From Anaerolineae bacterium (lineage in GTDB: Bacteria; Chloroflexota; Anaerolineae; Aggregatilineales; Phototrophicaceae): DNA of 64,000 nucleotides. Where the stretch lies: positions 1-64,000 of the forward strand of contig JAJEGA010000048.1 of assembly GCA_022820125.1 (NCBI GenBank), read 5' to 3'. Within the stretch, counting starts at the first letter, position 1, and each line of letters opens with the position of its first letter. The notes under the pieces are model-generated. The model saw only the letters and a program-made list of their open reading frames with translations. It was not told the origin of the DNA and did no database searches. This document shows positions 8,208 through 15,737 of this stretch, one piece after another. The translations under genes and the position numbers were made by a program.

Positions 8208-8953
8208 TGCCTGACGCGCCATTTGACCCGCTGGCGCCCAAGAAGGAGCAGCCGCTCGCCGAAAGCGACGGGTCTACAGTTGCGGACGAATCGGAGGCGC
8301 CCGAGACGCGGCCCAATGTAAGCGGCGCGCGCGCTCGCGCTCAAAGCCGCAGCGTCAGCGATCCGCTCTTTGGTTTCATCATTGCTGCGGCATTGAGCAT
8401 TGGGCTTACGCCCTTGCTGCCGGAAAGCGTCGAACTCCGCTATACGCTGGCTTGGGGCGCATTGGCTGGCGTCAGCGTCCTCTCGTGGCTGCTCGGCACG
8501 ATGGAGCGGATCGATCAGGAACGCCCGGACAATCTCGGTTGGGGCGTCCTCTATGGCTTGCTGCTGGGCATCCCGTTTCTTGTGTTTCTGAGCCAAAATG
8601 TATTGGGGCCGGCCGCGGGCCGATTGTTTCCGAGCATGACGGCGGGCGGTCTGCTCGCCTTTCTGGTCTTCGTGATGCCACTCGCCGAGACGCTGTTTTT
8701 TCGCGGCTTGCTGCAGGGCCAGCTCTTGTCGTGGATTGTCGGGCTGATGGCGACGCTGTGGAATATCGTGCTTTTCTTTCCCGTCATGTGGCAGTCCATT
8801 ACCGAACATCAGGCGGTGGCGCTGGTTATCGCCATCCTGCTGCTGATGACAAACATGCTTTACGCTTACGTGCGCGATCGCAACGGGCTGGCCTCCGCTT
8901 GGATCTGCCAGATCGTCTGCAACCTCATCATCTTTTACCTGCCGTCACTTTGA
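8204..8953 (+). CDS. CPBP-like membrane protein with degenerate protease motifs
   Basis: About 249 residues. A hydrophilic N-terminus (about 1-45) is followed by about six or seven membrane segments. The MPLAETLFFRGLLQGQ segment resembles motif 1 of CPBP/Abi intramembrane proteases (EExxxR), but the first Glu is Ala. The later segment ICQIVCN aligns with the usual HxxxN motif but has Gln for His. It therefore looks like a catalytically altered CPBP relative, by motif reading only. The ATG at 8204 is used because it overlaps the ltaE stop, suggesting translational coupling. Confidence 0.6.
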   Translation: MMPDAPFDPLAPKKEQPLAESDGSTVADESEAPETRPNVSGARARAQSRSVSDPLFGFIIAAALSIGLTPLLPESVELRYTLAWGALAGVSVLSWLLGTMERIDQERPDNLGWGVLYGLLLGIPFLVFLSQNVLGPAAGRLFPSMTAGGLLAFLVFVMPLAETLFFRGLLQGQLLSWIVGLMATLWNIVLFFPVMWQSITEHQAVALVIAILLLMTNMLYAYVRDRNGLASAWICQIVCNLIIFYLPSL

Positions 8954-8982
8954 GCCGGGCGCAGCAAGCGCATTCATCGACG

Positions 8983-9013
8983 CAAAAACGCCGCGACCAA
9001 ATCGACCGCGGCG
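8983..9013 (-). terminator. Intrinsic terminator of the rhomboid gene
   Basis: The stem CGCCGCG (8989-8995)/CGCGGCG (9007-9013) on the minus strand is followed by TTTTT (8988-8984). It lies between the convergent CPBP-like and rhomboid genes. Confidence 0.6.
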
Positions 9014-9041
9014 CTTTGATTGATTTCAGATTGGCAGCAGT

Positions 9042-9755
9042 TCACTCCGCCAGATGCTCCAGCGGGTCCGGCTTTGGCAGCGGCTTGACGAACCCGGCGA
9101 AGAAGACAAGCAGCAGACCGGCGACGAATCCGCCGATATGCGCCCAATGCGCCACATCCGTTTCTACGCCAATCCAGCCCACCTGCTGCAGCACATCCAT
9201 CAGGAGCCAGTAACCCAGGAAGAGAAACGCGGGCACATTCACCGACCAGACAAAGGGGCGGAAGAAACCCAGCATGGTCTTGACTTTGGCTTTGGGGCGC
9301 AAGACGAGGAACCCGCCCATGACGCCAGCGATTGCGCCGCTCGCCCCGATGACAACGCCAGTGTCGGTCACGGTGCAAACCGTGTTGCCGAAGGCGACAT
9401 GCGCCAGCGTCGCAACAGCGCCGAATCCCAAATAGGCGAGGACGAACTTGAGGCTGCCGAGGTAGCGTTCCACCAAGCCGCCGAAGAGGAATAAGAACCA
9501 CATATTGCCCAGCAGATGGGCGGCGCTCGCGTGCAAGAACATGCTGCGGAACGTGTCCAAGCCCGTCGTGGCGGCGGATTGCTCCCCAATCTTGCAGACT
9601 TCGAGACCATAATTTTGCAGCGCAGCCTTCAGGAAGCCTTCGCCTTGGGCGTCAACGGAAAGCTCCCAAAGGAACACCAGCAGGTTAATGGCGATAATGA
9701 CCACCGCCGCCTTTGGGATCTTCTTGTCTCGTCCGACCACCGTCAATGGAAACAT
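9042..9755 (-). CDS. Rhomboid-family intramembrane serine protease (downstream paralog)
   Basis: About 237 residues, with around six membrane helices. Rhomboids cleave transmembrane substrates inside the membrane. The catalytic serine sits in GASGAIAG and the catalytic histidine in AHIGGF, with the conserved HxxxNM helix seen as HLLGNMWFLFLFG. The ATG at 9755 follows GAGGGA at 6 bp; the longer TTG start at 9773 lacks a site. A second rhomboid lies 378 bp upstream on the same strand, separated by a mobile element. Both share the long loop with the N-terminal YGLEVC/YALDVC motif and VNVPAxxxLxYW, so they are paralogs. Confidence 0.92.
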   Translation of the reverse strand: MFPLTVVGRDKKIPKAAVVIIAINLLVFLWELSVDAQGEGFLKAALQNYGLEVCKIGEQSAATTGLDTFRSMFLHASAAHLLGNMWFLFLFGGLVERYLGSLKFVLAYLGFGAVATLAHVAFGNTVCTVTDTGVVIGASGAIAGVMGGFLVLRPKAKVKTMLGFFRPFVWSVNVPAFLFLGYWLLMDVLQQVGWIGVETDVAHWAHIGGFVAGLLLVFFAGFVKPLPKPDPLEHLAE

Positions 9756-9835
9756 AACGCGTCCCTCGACCAAGCCTACAATGGATACGTTAGCACAGTG
9801 TTTTGGTTTCGCGCAAGCCGGCCCGCATGATGGCG

Positions 9836-10111
9836 CAGGGCAATCGCTTCAAAACTGGCACCCCTGCGATGAGCAAACCTAAACTGAAATCTAACCACCG
9901 AGGACACCGAGAGCGCCGAGAAATGCGATTGATTAGAGATTTCGCGGCATTTTGTCGCAAAATTTTTGGATGGGAAGGAAGTTTGTCGACAAGGTAGCGG
10001 CATGCCTGCCTAATTCAAACAGTGGATTTAGGGGAAGAGCCAGCAAAAGAACCCAAACTCTGTGTCCTCTGTGTACTCGGTGGTAAAAGAAAATTTGAAG
10101 CGATTGCCCTG
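9836..10111 (+). mobile_element. MITE-like element, copy 1 (276 bp)
   Basis: Terminal inverted repeats of 18 bp (CAGGGCAATCGCTTCAAA, 9836-9853 and, inverted, 10094-10111) bound the unit. A perfect 10-bp direct repeat CATGATGGCG flanks it (9826-9835 and 10112-10121), as expected for a target-site duplication. Inner subterminal inverted repeats (about 9894-9920 against 10059-10084) would fold most of the unit into a hairpin. It has no coding capacity. Copy 2 at 26349-26624 is the same length and recognisably homologous in reverse orientation. It separates the two rhomboid genes. Confidence 0.85.
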
Positions 10112-10133
10112 CATGATGGCGCTGGCGGAATCT

Positions 10134-10817
10134 TCAGTACGCGCGAGGCGGCTTGACGAAGAACGAGAAGAGAAAAATGAGCGCCAGCCCGGTGATGAAG
10201 CCGCCGACGTGGCCCCAATGCACGCTGATTCTTGGCGCGACTGAGCCCACCTGATTAAAGAACTGCAGAAAGAACCAATAAACGAGATAGACCCAGGCCG
10301 GCACATTGACATCGTAGCCGAACACTTTGAGAATGACGATCTTGGACTTGATGCGCGCGGTCGGGAACAGGAAGAGGAATGCGCCGATGATGCCCGAGAT
10401 GGCGCCGCTCGAGCCAACCATGTATTGCGGCTCGCTGCATAACCCGCCATCAAAAAGCAGGTGGCCCAGATGCCCGCCGAAGCCAACCAACAGATAGAAA
10501 GCCAGAAACCGCAGATGCCCGAGGTGCTCTTCTATGCGCGCGCCGAAGACGTAAAAGATGATGATGTTTGAGGTCAGGTGCACGAAGCTCATGTGCAAGA
10601 AGATGCTGCGCAAGCCATCAAGCAGCGTCTCGCTCATGGGCTGGCTGTGGATCGCGCAAACATCCAGGGCATATTGTCGATAGACTTCCTCAAGCGAAAG
10701 CCCGCCGAGGAAGGCATAAATCAGGATGTATGAGAATGCCAGCACATTGGCGACCGTTACAAAGAAGGCGACATAAGGTCGATAATTTGACGTGCCGACT
10801 ATTTTGTAGGGGATCAC
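10134..10817 (-). CDS. Rhomboid-family intramembrane serine protease (upstream paralog)
   Basis: 227 residues and around six membrane segments. The catalytic serine is in GSSGAISG and the histidine in GHVGGF; HLTSNIIIFYVFG is the HxxxN helix. It starts at GTG 10817. Without the inserted element, the gap to the second rhomboid would be about 100 bp or less, so the pair probably once formed a closer unit. The two proteins share the same length and internal order, pointing to tandem duplication followed by divergence. Substrates are not evident. Confidence 0.92.
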   Translation of the reverse strand: MIPYKIVGTSNYRPYVAFFVTVANVLAFSYILIYAFLGGLSLEEVYRQYALDVCAIHSQPMSETLLDGLRSIFLHMSFVHLTSNIIIFYVFGARIEEHLGHLRFLAFYLLVGFGGHLGHLLFDGGLCSEPQYMVGSSGAISGIIGAFLFLFPTARIKSKIVILKVFGYDVNVPAWVYLVYWFFLQFFNQVGSVAPRISVHWGHVGGFITGLALIFLFSFFVKPPRAY

Positions 10818-10945
10818 GCTGCCTAGCCCAAGCCCGTTTACACGCTCAGGTTAGCACAGGCGAAGGACGGAAGGCAAATGCCGCTTGCGGATTAGCGAGC
10901 GCCCGAGTTTGGCAACAGCCGGTTTTCGCGCCAGCGGGCGCGGCG

Positions 10946-12082
10946 CTAGCGTTCGTCGATCGGCGCCCACTTGCAACCGCGCGGACCATCATAATTGGCT
11001 TTTGGCCGAATAAGGCGGCCGCCCATCTGAGCGATGACATGGGCCGACCAACCGGCGATCCGCGACATGGCGAACAGCGGCGTGAACATATCGACATCAA
11101 GGTCCAGCGTGTATAAGACAATCGCGCTGTAATAGTCAACGTTAGGATAAAGATTGCGTGTGATAAAGTACTCGTCGGCGCGCGCGGTCTCAGCCAGCTT
11201 CACGGCGATATCGTACCAAAGGCGCTTGCCCGAGTTTTCAGCCAGGGCTTTCGCGTGGCGGCGAAGAATGCCCGCTCGCGGATCGTTGGATTTGTAGACG
11301 CGGTGCCCGATGCCCATGATGCGCCGCTGACCGGACTTGATGTATTTTTCGAACCAGGGCGCGACATTTTCAACTTCTCCGATTTCCAGAAACATATTCA
11401 TCGCCGCTGAATTGGCGCCGCCATGCGATGGTCCCTTTAAGGCGCCGATGCCGGCGACGATGGCGCTGTGCATGTCCGAACCGGTTGCGGCGACGACGCG
11501 CGTCGTGAAGGTGCTGGCGTTCATGCCGTGCTCCGCCAGCAGCACAAGATACACATTAACGGCGGCGCAGGCGATCGCGTCCGGCTCAGCGCCCGTCATC
11601 ATGTATACGAAGTTCTCCGCCAAGCCGAGGTCGGCTCTCGGGGCGACCGGTTCCGCGCCTTTGACGATCCGAATCCAAGCCGCGCAAATTGTGGTGATCT
11701 GGCCCGTCAACCGAATCGCCTTGGCTCTGGCTGCGTCTTTGTCGGTGAGGTTCTCGGCGTCTGGGTCAAAGGCGGACAGCATGGAAACAGCTGTGCGCAG
11801 CGCCGCCATCGCCGCTGTGTCTTTGGGCAGCGACTTGAGCATGGCGATGACTGCGGCGGGAATGGCCGCGTTGCGCGCGATCGACAGGCGCAGGTCGTCG
11901 TATTCCCGCCTATTCGGCAGCCTGGTATGAAAGAGCAGAAACAATACTTCTTCAAAGGTGGCGTTCTCTGCCAAGTCTTCAATGGCGTAACCGCTGTAGA
12001 TCAGCTCACCGATGCTGCCATCAATGTAACTGGTGTTGATATCGGCAACGACGGCTTCTTCGAGCCCACCTTTATCCGCCAT
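10946..12082 (-). CDS. gltA: Citrate synthase (or 2-methylcitrate synthase)
   Basis: 378 residues, the short type typical of Gram-positive, Thermus and Chloroflexota citrate synthases. It condenses acetyl-CoA with oxaloacetate. The catalytic residues are recognisable: His in GPSHGGAN, His in GIGHRVYK, and Asp in DLDVDMFTPLFA. The ATG at 12082 has AAGGAG at good spacing; the longer open frame up to 12313 would add 77 low-complexity residues. A promoter lies about 110 bp upstream. Discriminating citrate from methylcitrate synthase needs a phylogeny, but aconitase at 23-26 kb supports a TCA role. Confidence 0.92.
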   Translation of the reverse strand: MADKGGLEEAVVADINTSYIDGSIGELIYSGYAIEDLAENATFEEVLFLLFHTRLPNRREYDDLRLSIARNAAIPAAVIAMLKSLPKDTAAMAALRTAVSMLSAFDPDAENLTDKDAARAKAIRLTGQITTICAAWIRIVKGAEPVAPRADLGLAENFVYMMTGAEPDAIACAAVNVYLVLLAEHGMNASTFTTRVVAATGSDMHSAIVAGIGALKGPSHGGANSAAMNMFLEIGEVENVAPWFEKYIKSGQRRIMGIGHRVYKSNDPRAGILRRHAKALAENSGKRLWYDIAVKLAETARADEYFITRNLYPNVDYYSAIVLYTLDLDVDMFTPLFAMSRIAGWSAHVIAQMGGRLIRPKANYDGPRGCKWAPIDER

Positions 12083-12194
12083 GAAGTCATTCTCCTTCTT
12101 ATAGTCCGCTAGCTTTGCGCTAAGGCGCGCCCAACGACTGCCGAGAACTGGCTGCGCGCGGCGCTTGCATGGACGCCATTCGACAACGGGCGCT

Positions 12195-12223
12195 AGTATA
12201 GCACTCGCCTCCAAACGCGACAA
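12195..12223 (-). promoter_or_regulatory. Promoter of citrate synthase
   Basis: On the minus strand: TTGTCG (12223-12218), a 17-bp spacer ending in the extended -10 TGC, then TATACT (12200-12195). The predicted 5' leader is about 105 nt. Confidence 0.6.
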
Positions 12224-12533
12224 TATGGATAAAGCGCGCGCGAGCCGAATCGCGCGAACATTAGCCAGCCCAAGAGACGAGACGCGAGCCAAAGTTGCAG
12301 TTGCGCGAATCATGTCGCTGTGCTACTCTGCTGCCCATGATGGAAAGGGATGCAAAAGCTCAAGGACTGCGGGGATGCTGTCGCTGCGCGTGTACGGTCG
12401 ATTTGATGGCCGGCCGCGACGGGATCAGCGCTGTTTGAAATCCGCGTCTCAATGACGAAGAGGATATAGACAGGAGCCAGCCCAAGCGGTTGGCTCTGTT
12501 GTTTTAGGGAAATTCGATCGTGGGATTGATTGC
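12224..12533. other. Intergenic region with one terminator-like hairpin
   Basis: No gene was recognised. At 12474-12505 (+) a GAGCCA/TGGCTC stem with a 11-nt loop is followed by TGTTGTTTT. This resembles an intrinsic terminator, placed only about 30 bp before the JAMM gene. It could end a short upstream transcript or act as a leader attenuator. Confidence 0.4.
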
Positions 12534-12959
12534 ATGAATGTCAGCCTCAGCAGCGATCTGCAAAGCCGTATCTTTGAGCAGATGGAAGCGTCTTATCCCA
12601 ATGAAGGCGGTGGATTCCTGCTCGGAGATCTGCGGGCGGGCCTCATCACAATCCAGGATGTCATCCAGGTGGAAAACACCTTCGCCGCCGCGGAGCAATA
12701 TCATAGATACGCGATGAAGCCGCAAGACTGGCTGCGCCTGGAAGACGAAGCCGATGAGCGCGGTTTGAGCCTGGTCGGCTATTATCACAGCCATCCGGAT
12801 TCGCCGGCGATCCCATCGGAATACGACCGCGAGCACGCGCTGCCAAACTTCGTCTACGCCATCACATCCGTTATGATGGCTAAGGCGACGGACATGCGCG
12901 TCTGGAGACTGCGGGCCGACCGCAGCGCCTTTGATGGCGGCGAGCTCATCATCAACTGA
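12534..12959 (+). CDS. JAMM/MPN+ metalloprotease (Mec-like)
   Basis: 141 residues, a minimal JAB1/MPN domain. The zinc motif is complete: Glu24, then H85-S-H87-x7-S95-x2-D98 (HSHPDSPAIPSEYD). Bacterial JAMM proteases of this size trim C-terminal tails from ubiquitin-like sulfur carriers (Mec with CysO, QbsD with QbsE). The next gene encodes just such a carrier with residues beyond Gly-Gly, so that is the likely substrate. The third gene is the activating E1. Cysteine synthase CysM is not in the window, so the end product is not fixed by context. Confidence 0.9.
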   Translation: MNVSLSSDLQSRIFEQMEASYPNEGGGFLLGDLRAGLITIQDVIQVENTFAAAEQYHRYAMKPQDWLRLEDEADERGLSLVGYYHSHPDSPAIPSEYDREHALPNFVYAITSVMMAKATDMRVWRLRADRSAFDGGELIIN

Positions 12960-13072
12960 TGCGGTCGCCTGATAAATGTGGCAGCCCGGCAGGGATAGAA
13001 TCCAGGCCTAAGAATCGGGCGGCGGATTTCGTTCTTATAAGCAGACAAGAGTAGACTGGAAGAGGGGCAAAT

Positions 13073-13354
13073 ATGGCGAAGATTCGCATACCGACACCGC
13101 TTCGCGCTTACACCGATGGCGCGTCCGATATAGATGTCTCAGGCAATACCGTCGGCGAAGCGCTCGGCAATCTGGTTGATCAGCACCCGGACCTGCGTCT
13201 TCACCTGTTCCAGGATGACGAGCTGCGCAGTTTCGTCAACATCTTCATAGGCGATGAAGACATTCGCTTTATGCAAGGGCTGGACACGGAAATTGAAGCC
13301 GGAGACAGCTTGCGCATTATTCCCAGCATCGCCGGCGGGAGCGCCTGCAATTAG
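13073..13354 (+). CDS. MoaD/ThiS-type (CysO-like) sulfur carrier protein with C-terminal tail
   Basis: 93 residues with the beta-grasp fold. The protein ends IIPSIAGGSACN, so the diglycine (88-89) is followed by four extra residues. In this superfamily only an exposed C-terminal Gly-Gly can be adenylated and thiocarboxylated. The tail therefore implies proteolytic activation, presumably by the JAMM protease 114 bp upstream. MoeZ begins 21 bp downstream. A strong GGAAGAGGGG site precedes the ATG. Likely a sulfur donor for cysteine or another metabolite; the acceptor is unknown. Confidence 0.9.
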   Translation: MAKIRIPTPLRAYTDGASDIDVSGNTVGEALGNLVDQHPDLRLHLFQDDELRSFVNIFIGDEDIRFMQGLDTEIEAGDSLRIIPSIAGGSACN

Positions 13355-13375
13355 CTGCGAGAGGAGTAGCGTAGC

Positions 13376-14620
13376 ATGACATCTCTTCATCAACGATTTG
13401 CTGACTTAACAAATGACGAGGTCAAGCGCTACAGTCGTCATGTGATCATGCCCGAAGTCGGCATGGAAGGGCAGCGCCGGTTGAAAGCCTCCAGCGTATT
13501 GCTCATCGGCACTGGCGGGTTAGGCAGCCCGCTCGCGCTTTATTTGGCTGCCGCCGGCATCGGGCGCATCGGCTTGGTCGATTACGATGTGGTCGATTTC
13601 ACAAACTTGCAGCGCCAGGTGATTCACGGGGTCAGCACTGTCGGCGTTTCCAAGCTTGAAAGCGCGGAAGCGCGCATGCTCGATCTCAACCCCGATATTG
13701 AAGTGGTCAAATACAACGAGCCCTTGACATCTGAAAACGCATTGCGCGTCTTCGGCGAAGACTGGGATATCGTCATTGATGGCACGGACAACTTCCCGAC
13801 CCGCTATCTGGTTAATGACGCCTGCGTCAAACTCGGGATTCCCAACGTCTATGGCAGTATCTTTCGCTTTGAAGGACAACTAAGCGTCTTCTACGCGGAC
13901 GAAGGACCCTGCTATCGCTGCATGTTCCCCGAGCCTCCACCGCCCGGGCTGGTGCCGAGCTGCGCGGAAGGCGGCGTGCTAGGCATTTTGCCGGGCACCA
14001 TCGGCACGATGCAAGCGACCGAAGCGATCAAGTTGCTTCTCGGCATCGGCGCCCCCATGATTGGACGCATGATGCTATACGACGCGCTCGAGATGAGCTT
14101 CCAGACGATCAAAGTGCGCAAAAACCCAAAATGCCCCGTCTGCGGGATCGCGGCGGGAGACATTCAGTTGATCGACTACGAGCAATTCTGCGGCATGCCG
14201 GCGCACGATCACAGCGAGTTCAGCTCAGTAGACGAGACTGAGGCGATCGATATCAAAACGGTCACGGTGCACGATGTGAAAGCGGCGCTGGAAAACGGCG
14301 ATGACGTAGTTGTGATTGACGTGCGCGACCCGCATGAGTGGGACATCAGCGTCATCAATGGCACGCTGAAGATCCCGAAACCGGATATCCAATTGGCGAA
14401 AAATGGGATACAGGGCGGCCGCAGATTGTGGGAAGAGACGATCTTGAAGGACATCCCCAAGGACAAGACCCTGTACCTGCACTGCCGCTCGGGCGTACGC
14501 AGCGCCGATAGCATCGCCTTTCTGTCGGAAGTCGGTTACGACCTGGGCAGGATGTACAATGTCGAGGGTGGCATCCTGGCATGGGCCGATGAGATTGACC
14601 CGGAGATGCCCAAGTATTGA
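13376..14620 (+). CDS. moeZ: MoeZ-type E1 adenylyltransferase-rhodanese
   Basis: 414 residues. The N-terminal ThiF/MoeB domain has the nucleotide-binding GTGGLG (45-50), an E1 cysteine in VPSCAEGG (C196) and zinc cysteine pairs C179/C182 and C253/C256. The C-terminal rhodanese domain has its active cysteine C370 in LHCRSGVRS. Such fusions adenylate the carrier's Gly-Gly end and transfer persulfide sulfur to form the thiocarboxylate. It directly follows the carrier gene with GAGAGGAG upstream of its ATG, and ends at a bidirectional terminator. Confidence 0.93.
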   Translation: MTSLHQRFADLTNDEVKRYSRHVIMPEVGMEGQRRLKASSVLLIGTGGLGSPLALYLAAAGIGRIGLVDYDVVDFTNLQRQVIHGVSTVGVSKLESAEARMLDLNPDIEVVKYNEPLTSENALRVFGEDWDIVIDGTDNFPTRYLVNDACVKLGIPNVYGSIFRFEGQLSVFYADEGPCYRCMFPEPPPPGLVPSCAEGGVLGILPGTIGTMQATEAIKLLLGIGAPMIGRMMLYDALEMSFQTIKVRKNPKCPVCGIAAGDIQLIDYEQFCGMPAHDHSEFSSVDETEAIDIKTVTVHDVKAALENGDDVVVIDVRDPHEWDISVINGTLKIPKPDIQLAKNGIQGGRRLWEETILKDIPKDKTLYLHCRSGVRSADSIAFLSEVGYDLGRMYNVEGGILAWADEIDPEMPKY

Positions 14621-14644
14621 TTCACATCCGCAGCGCAATAACAG

Positions 14645-14673
14645 AAAGACCGACGCAATTGGCGCCGGTCTTT
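14645..14673 (+). terminator. Bidirectional intrinsic terminator
   Basis: A perfect 8-bp stem AAAGACCG (14645-14652)/CGGTCTTT (14666-14673) is flanked by T on the plus side and A on the other. It lies between convergent moeZ (+) and korB (-) and suits both. Confidence 0.75.
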
Positions 14674-14688
14674 TGATTTGGCGCCGTG

Positions 14689-15735
14689 TCAGCTCGCCAT
14701 CAGGCTCCGCATTACGCTGTCGAGCGCCTGCTTCGGCGGCCGAAGATCCCTGTCTTCCAGCATTGCCAATGGCTTATCGACCAGTTCTTCCGTATCCGCC
14801 AACGTCGGACGCGGCTCTTCGTAATAGAGCAAGCCGGTCGAGAAGATCTGCTCGCGCATTGAGCGCTCCAGCACTTCCATCGCCATACGCCGATTGCGCG
14901 GGTCGTGGTCGTTGTCCAGCTTCTTCAAGCGGATGAAACTGCCGTCGTGCATTTCAACATCAATGATGTCGCCTTCTTCGTAATCGTCGATGGTGATCTC
15001 TTCTTTGGCGTCGACATAGTCGGGCGCCAGAATCTGAATTTCGTGCAAGGGTATCTCATGATCCTTGCCGTAGGGATAGCTCTTGGTCGAAGACTCGGCA
15101 TTGTTGAAGGTGACGCAAGGGCTGATGATATCGAGCACGGAGGTGCCCGGGTGGCGCACAGCCGCTTGCAGCAGCGCCTGCACCTGCTTGGCGTCGCCGC
15201 TGAAGCTGCGCGCCACAAAGGTGCAGCCGGCGATAACCGCTTCCAGCGCCAGATCAATCGGCGGCATGTGATTGGTGCCATAATACTTCAGGAATTGCCC
15301 TTCATCGGCGGTCGCCGAAAACTGCCCCTTGGTCAAGCCATAGACGCCATTATTCTCGATGATGTATACGAAGGGCACGTTGCGGCGGATGACATGCTTG
15401 AATTGCCCCATTCCGATTGAACCGGTGTCGCCATCACCGCTGACGGCGATGCAGGCGAGTTCTTTATTCGCCAGCAATGCGCCAGTCGCGACTGATGGCA
15501 TGCGCCCATGCAAGGCGTTGAAGCCATGCGACCCGCCGAGGAAGTATGCCGGCGTCTTGCTTGAACAGCCGATGCCGCTCATCTTGATAATCTTGTGCTG
15601 CTCCAAGCCCAGCTCCCAAGCCATGCTGATGATCTGATTGGAGATCGAATCATGCCCGCAGCCGGGGCAGAGCGTGCTGGGGCGGCCTTTATATTTGTTG
15701 CGTGCCAGTCCAAGGTGATTTGCGCGTGGCGGCAT
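14689..15735 (-). CDS. korB: 2-oxoacid:ferredoxin oxidoreductase, beta subunit
   Basis: 348 residues. This subunit carries thiamine diphosphate: the GDGDTGSIGMGQF and NNGVYGLTKGQ segments form the TPP/Mg site (about 98-140). CPGCGH (23-28) and GIGCSSK supply conserved Fe-S cysteines. With KorA it oxidatively decarboxylates a 2-oxoacid, probably 2-oxoglutarate, giving acyl-CoA and reduced ferredoxin; some run in reverse. It starts 3 bp after the korA stop with GGAAGGG upstream. The C-terminal 70 residues are an extension common in the two-subunit class. Confidence 0.92.
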   Translation of the reverse strand: MPPRANHLGLARNKYKGRPSTLCPGCGHDSISNQIISMAWELGLEQHKIIKMSGIGCSSKTPAYFLGGSHGFNALHGRMPSVATGALLANKELACIAVSGDGDTGSIGMGQFKHVIRRNVPFVYIIENNGVYGLTKGQFSATADEGQFLKYYGTNHMPPIDLALEAVIAGCTFVARSFSGDAKQVQALLQAAVRHPGTSVLDIISPCVTFNNAESSTKSYPYGKDHEIPLHEIQILAPDYVDAKEEITIDDYEEGDIIDVEMHDGSFIRLKKLDNDHDPRNRRMAMEVLERSMREQIFSTGLLYYEEPRPTLADTEELVDKPLAMLEDRDLRPPKQALDSVMRSLMAS

Positions 15736-15737
15736 GA

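Noticed and set aside
9803..9997. Short frame encoding SNHRGHRERRE-type peptide
   Set aside because: Translation of the MITE interior; such peptides are a common artefact of this repeat type.
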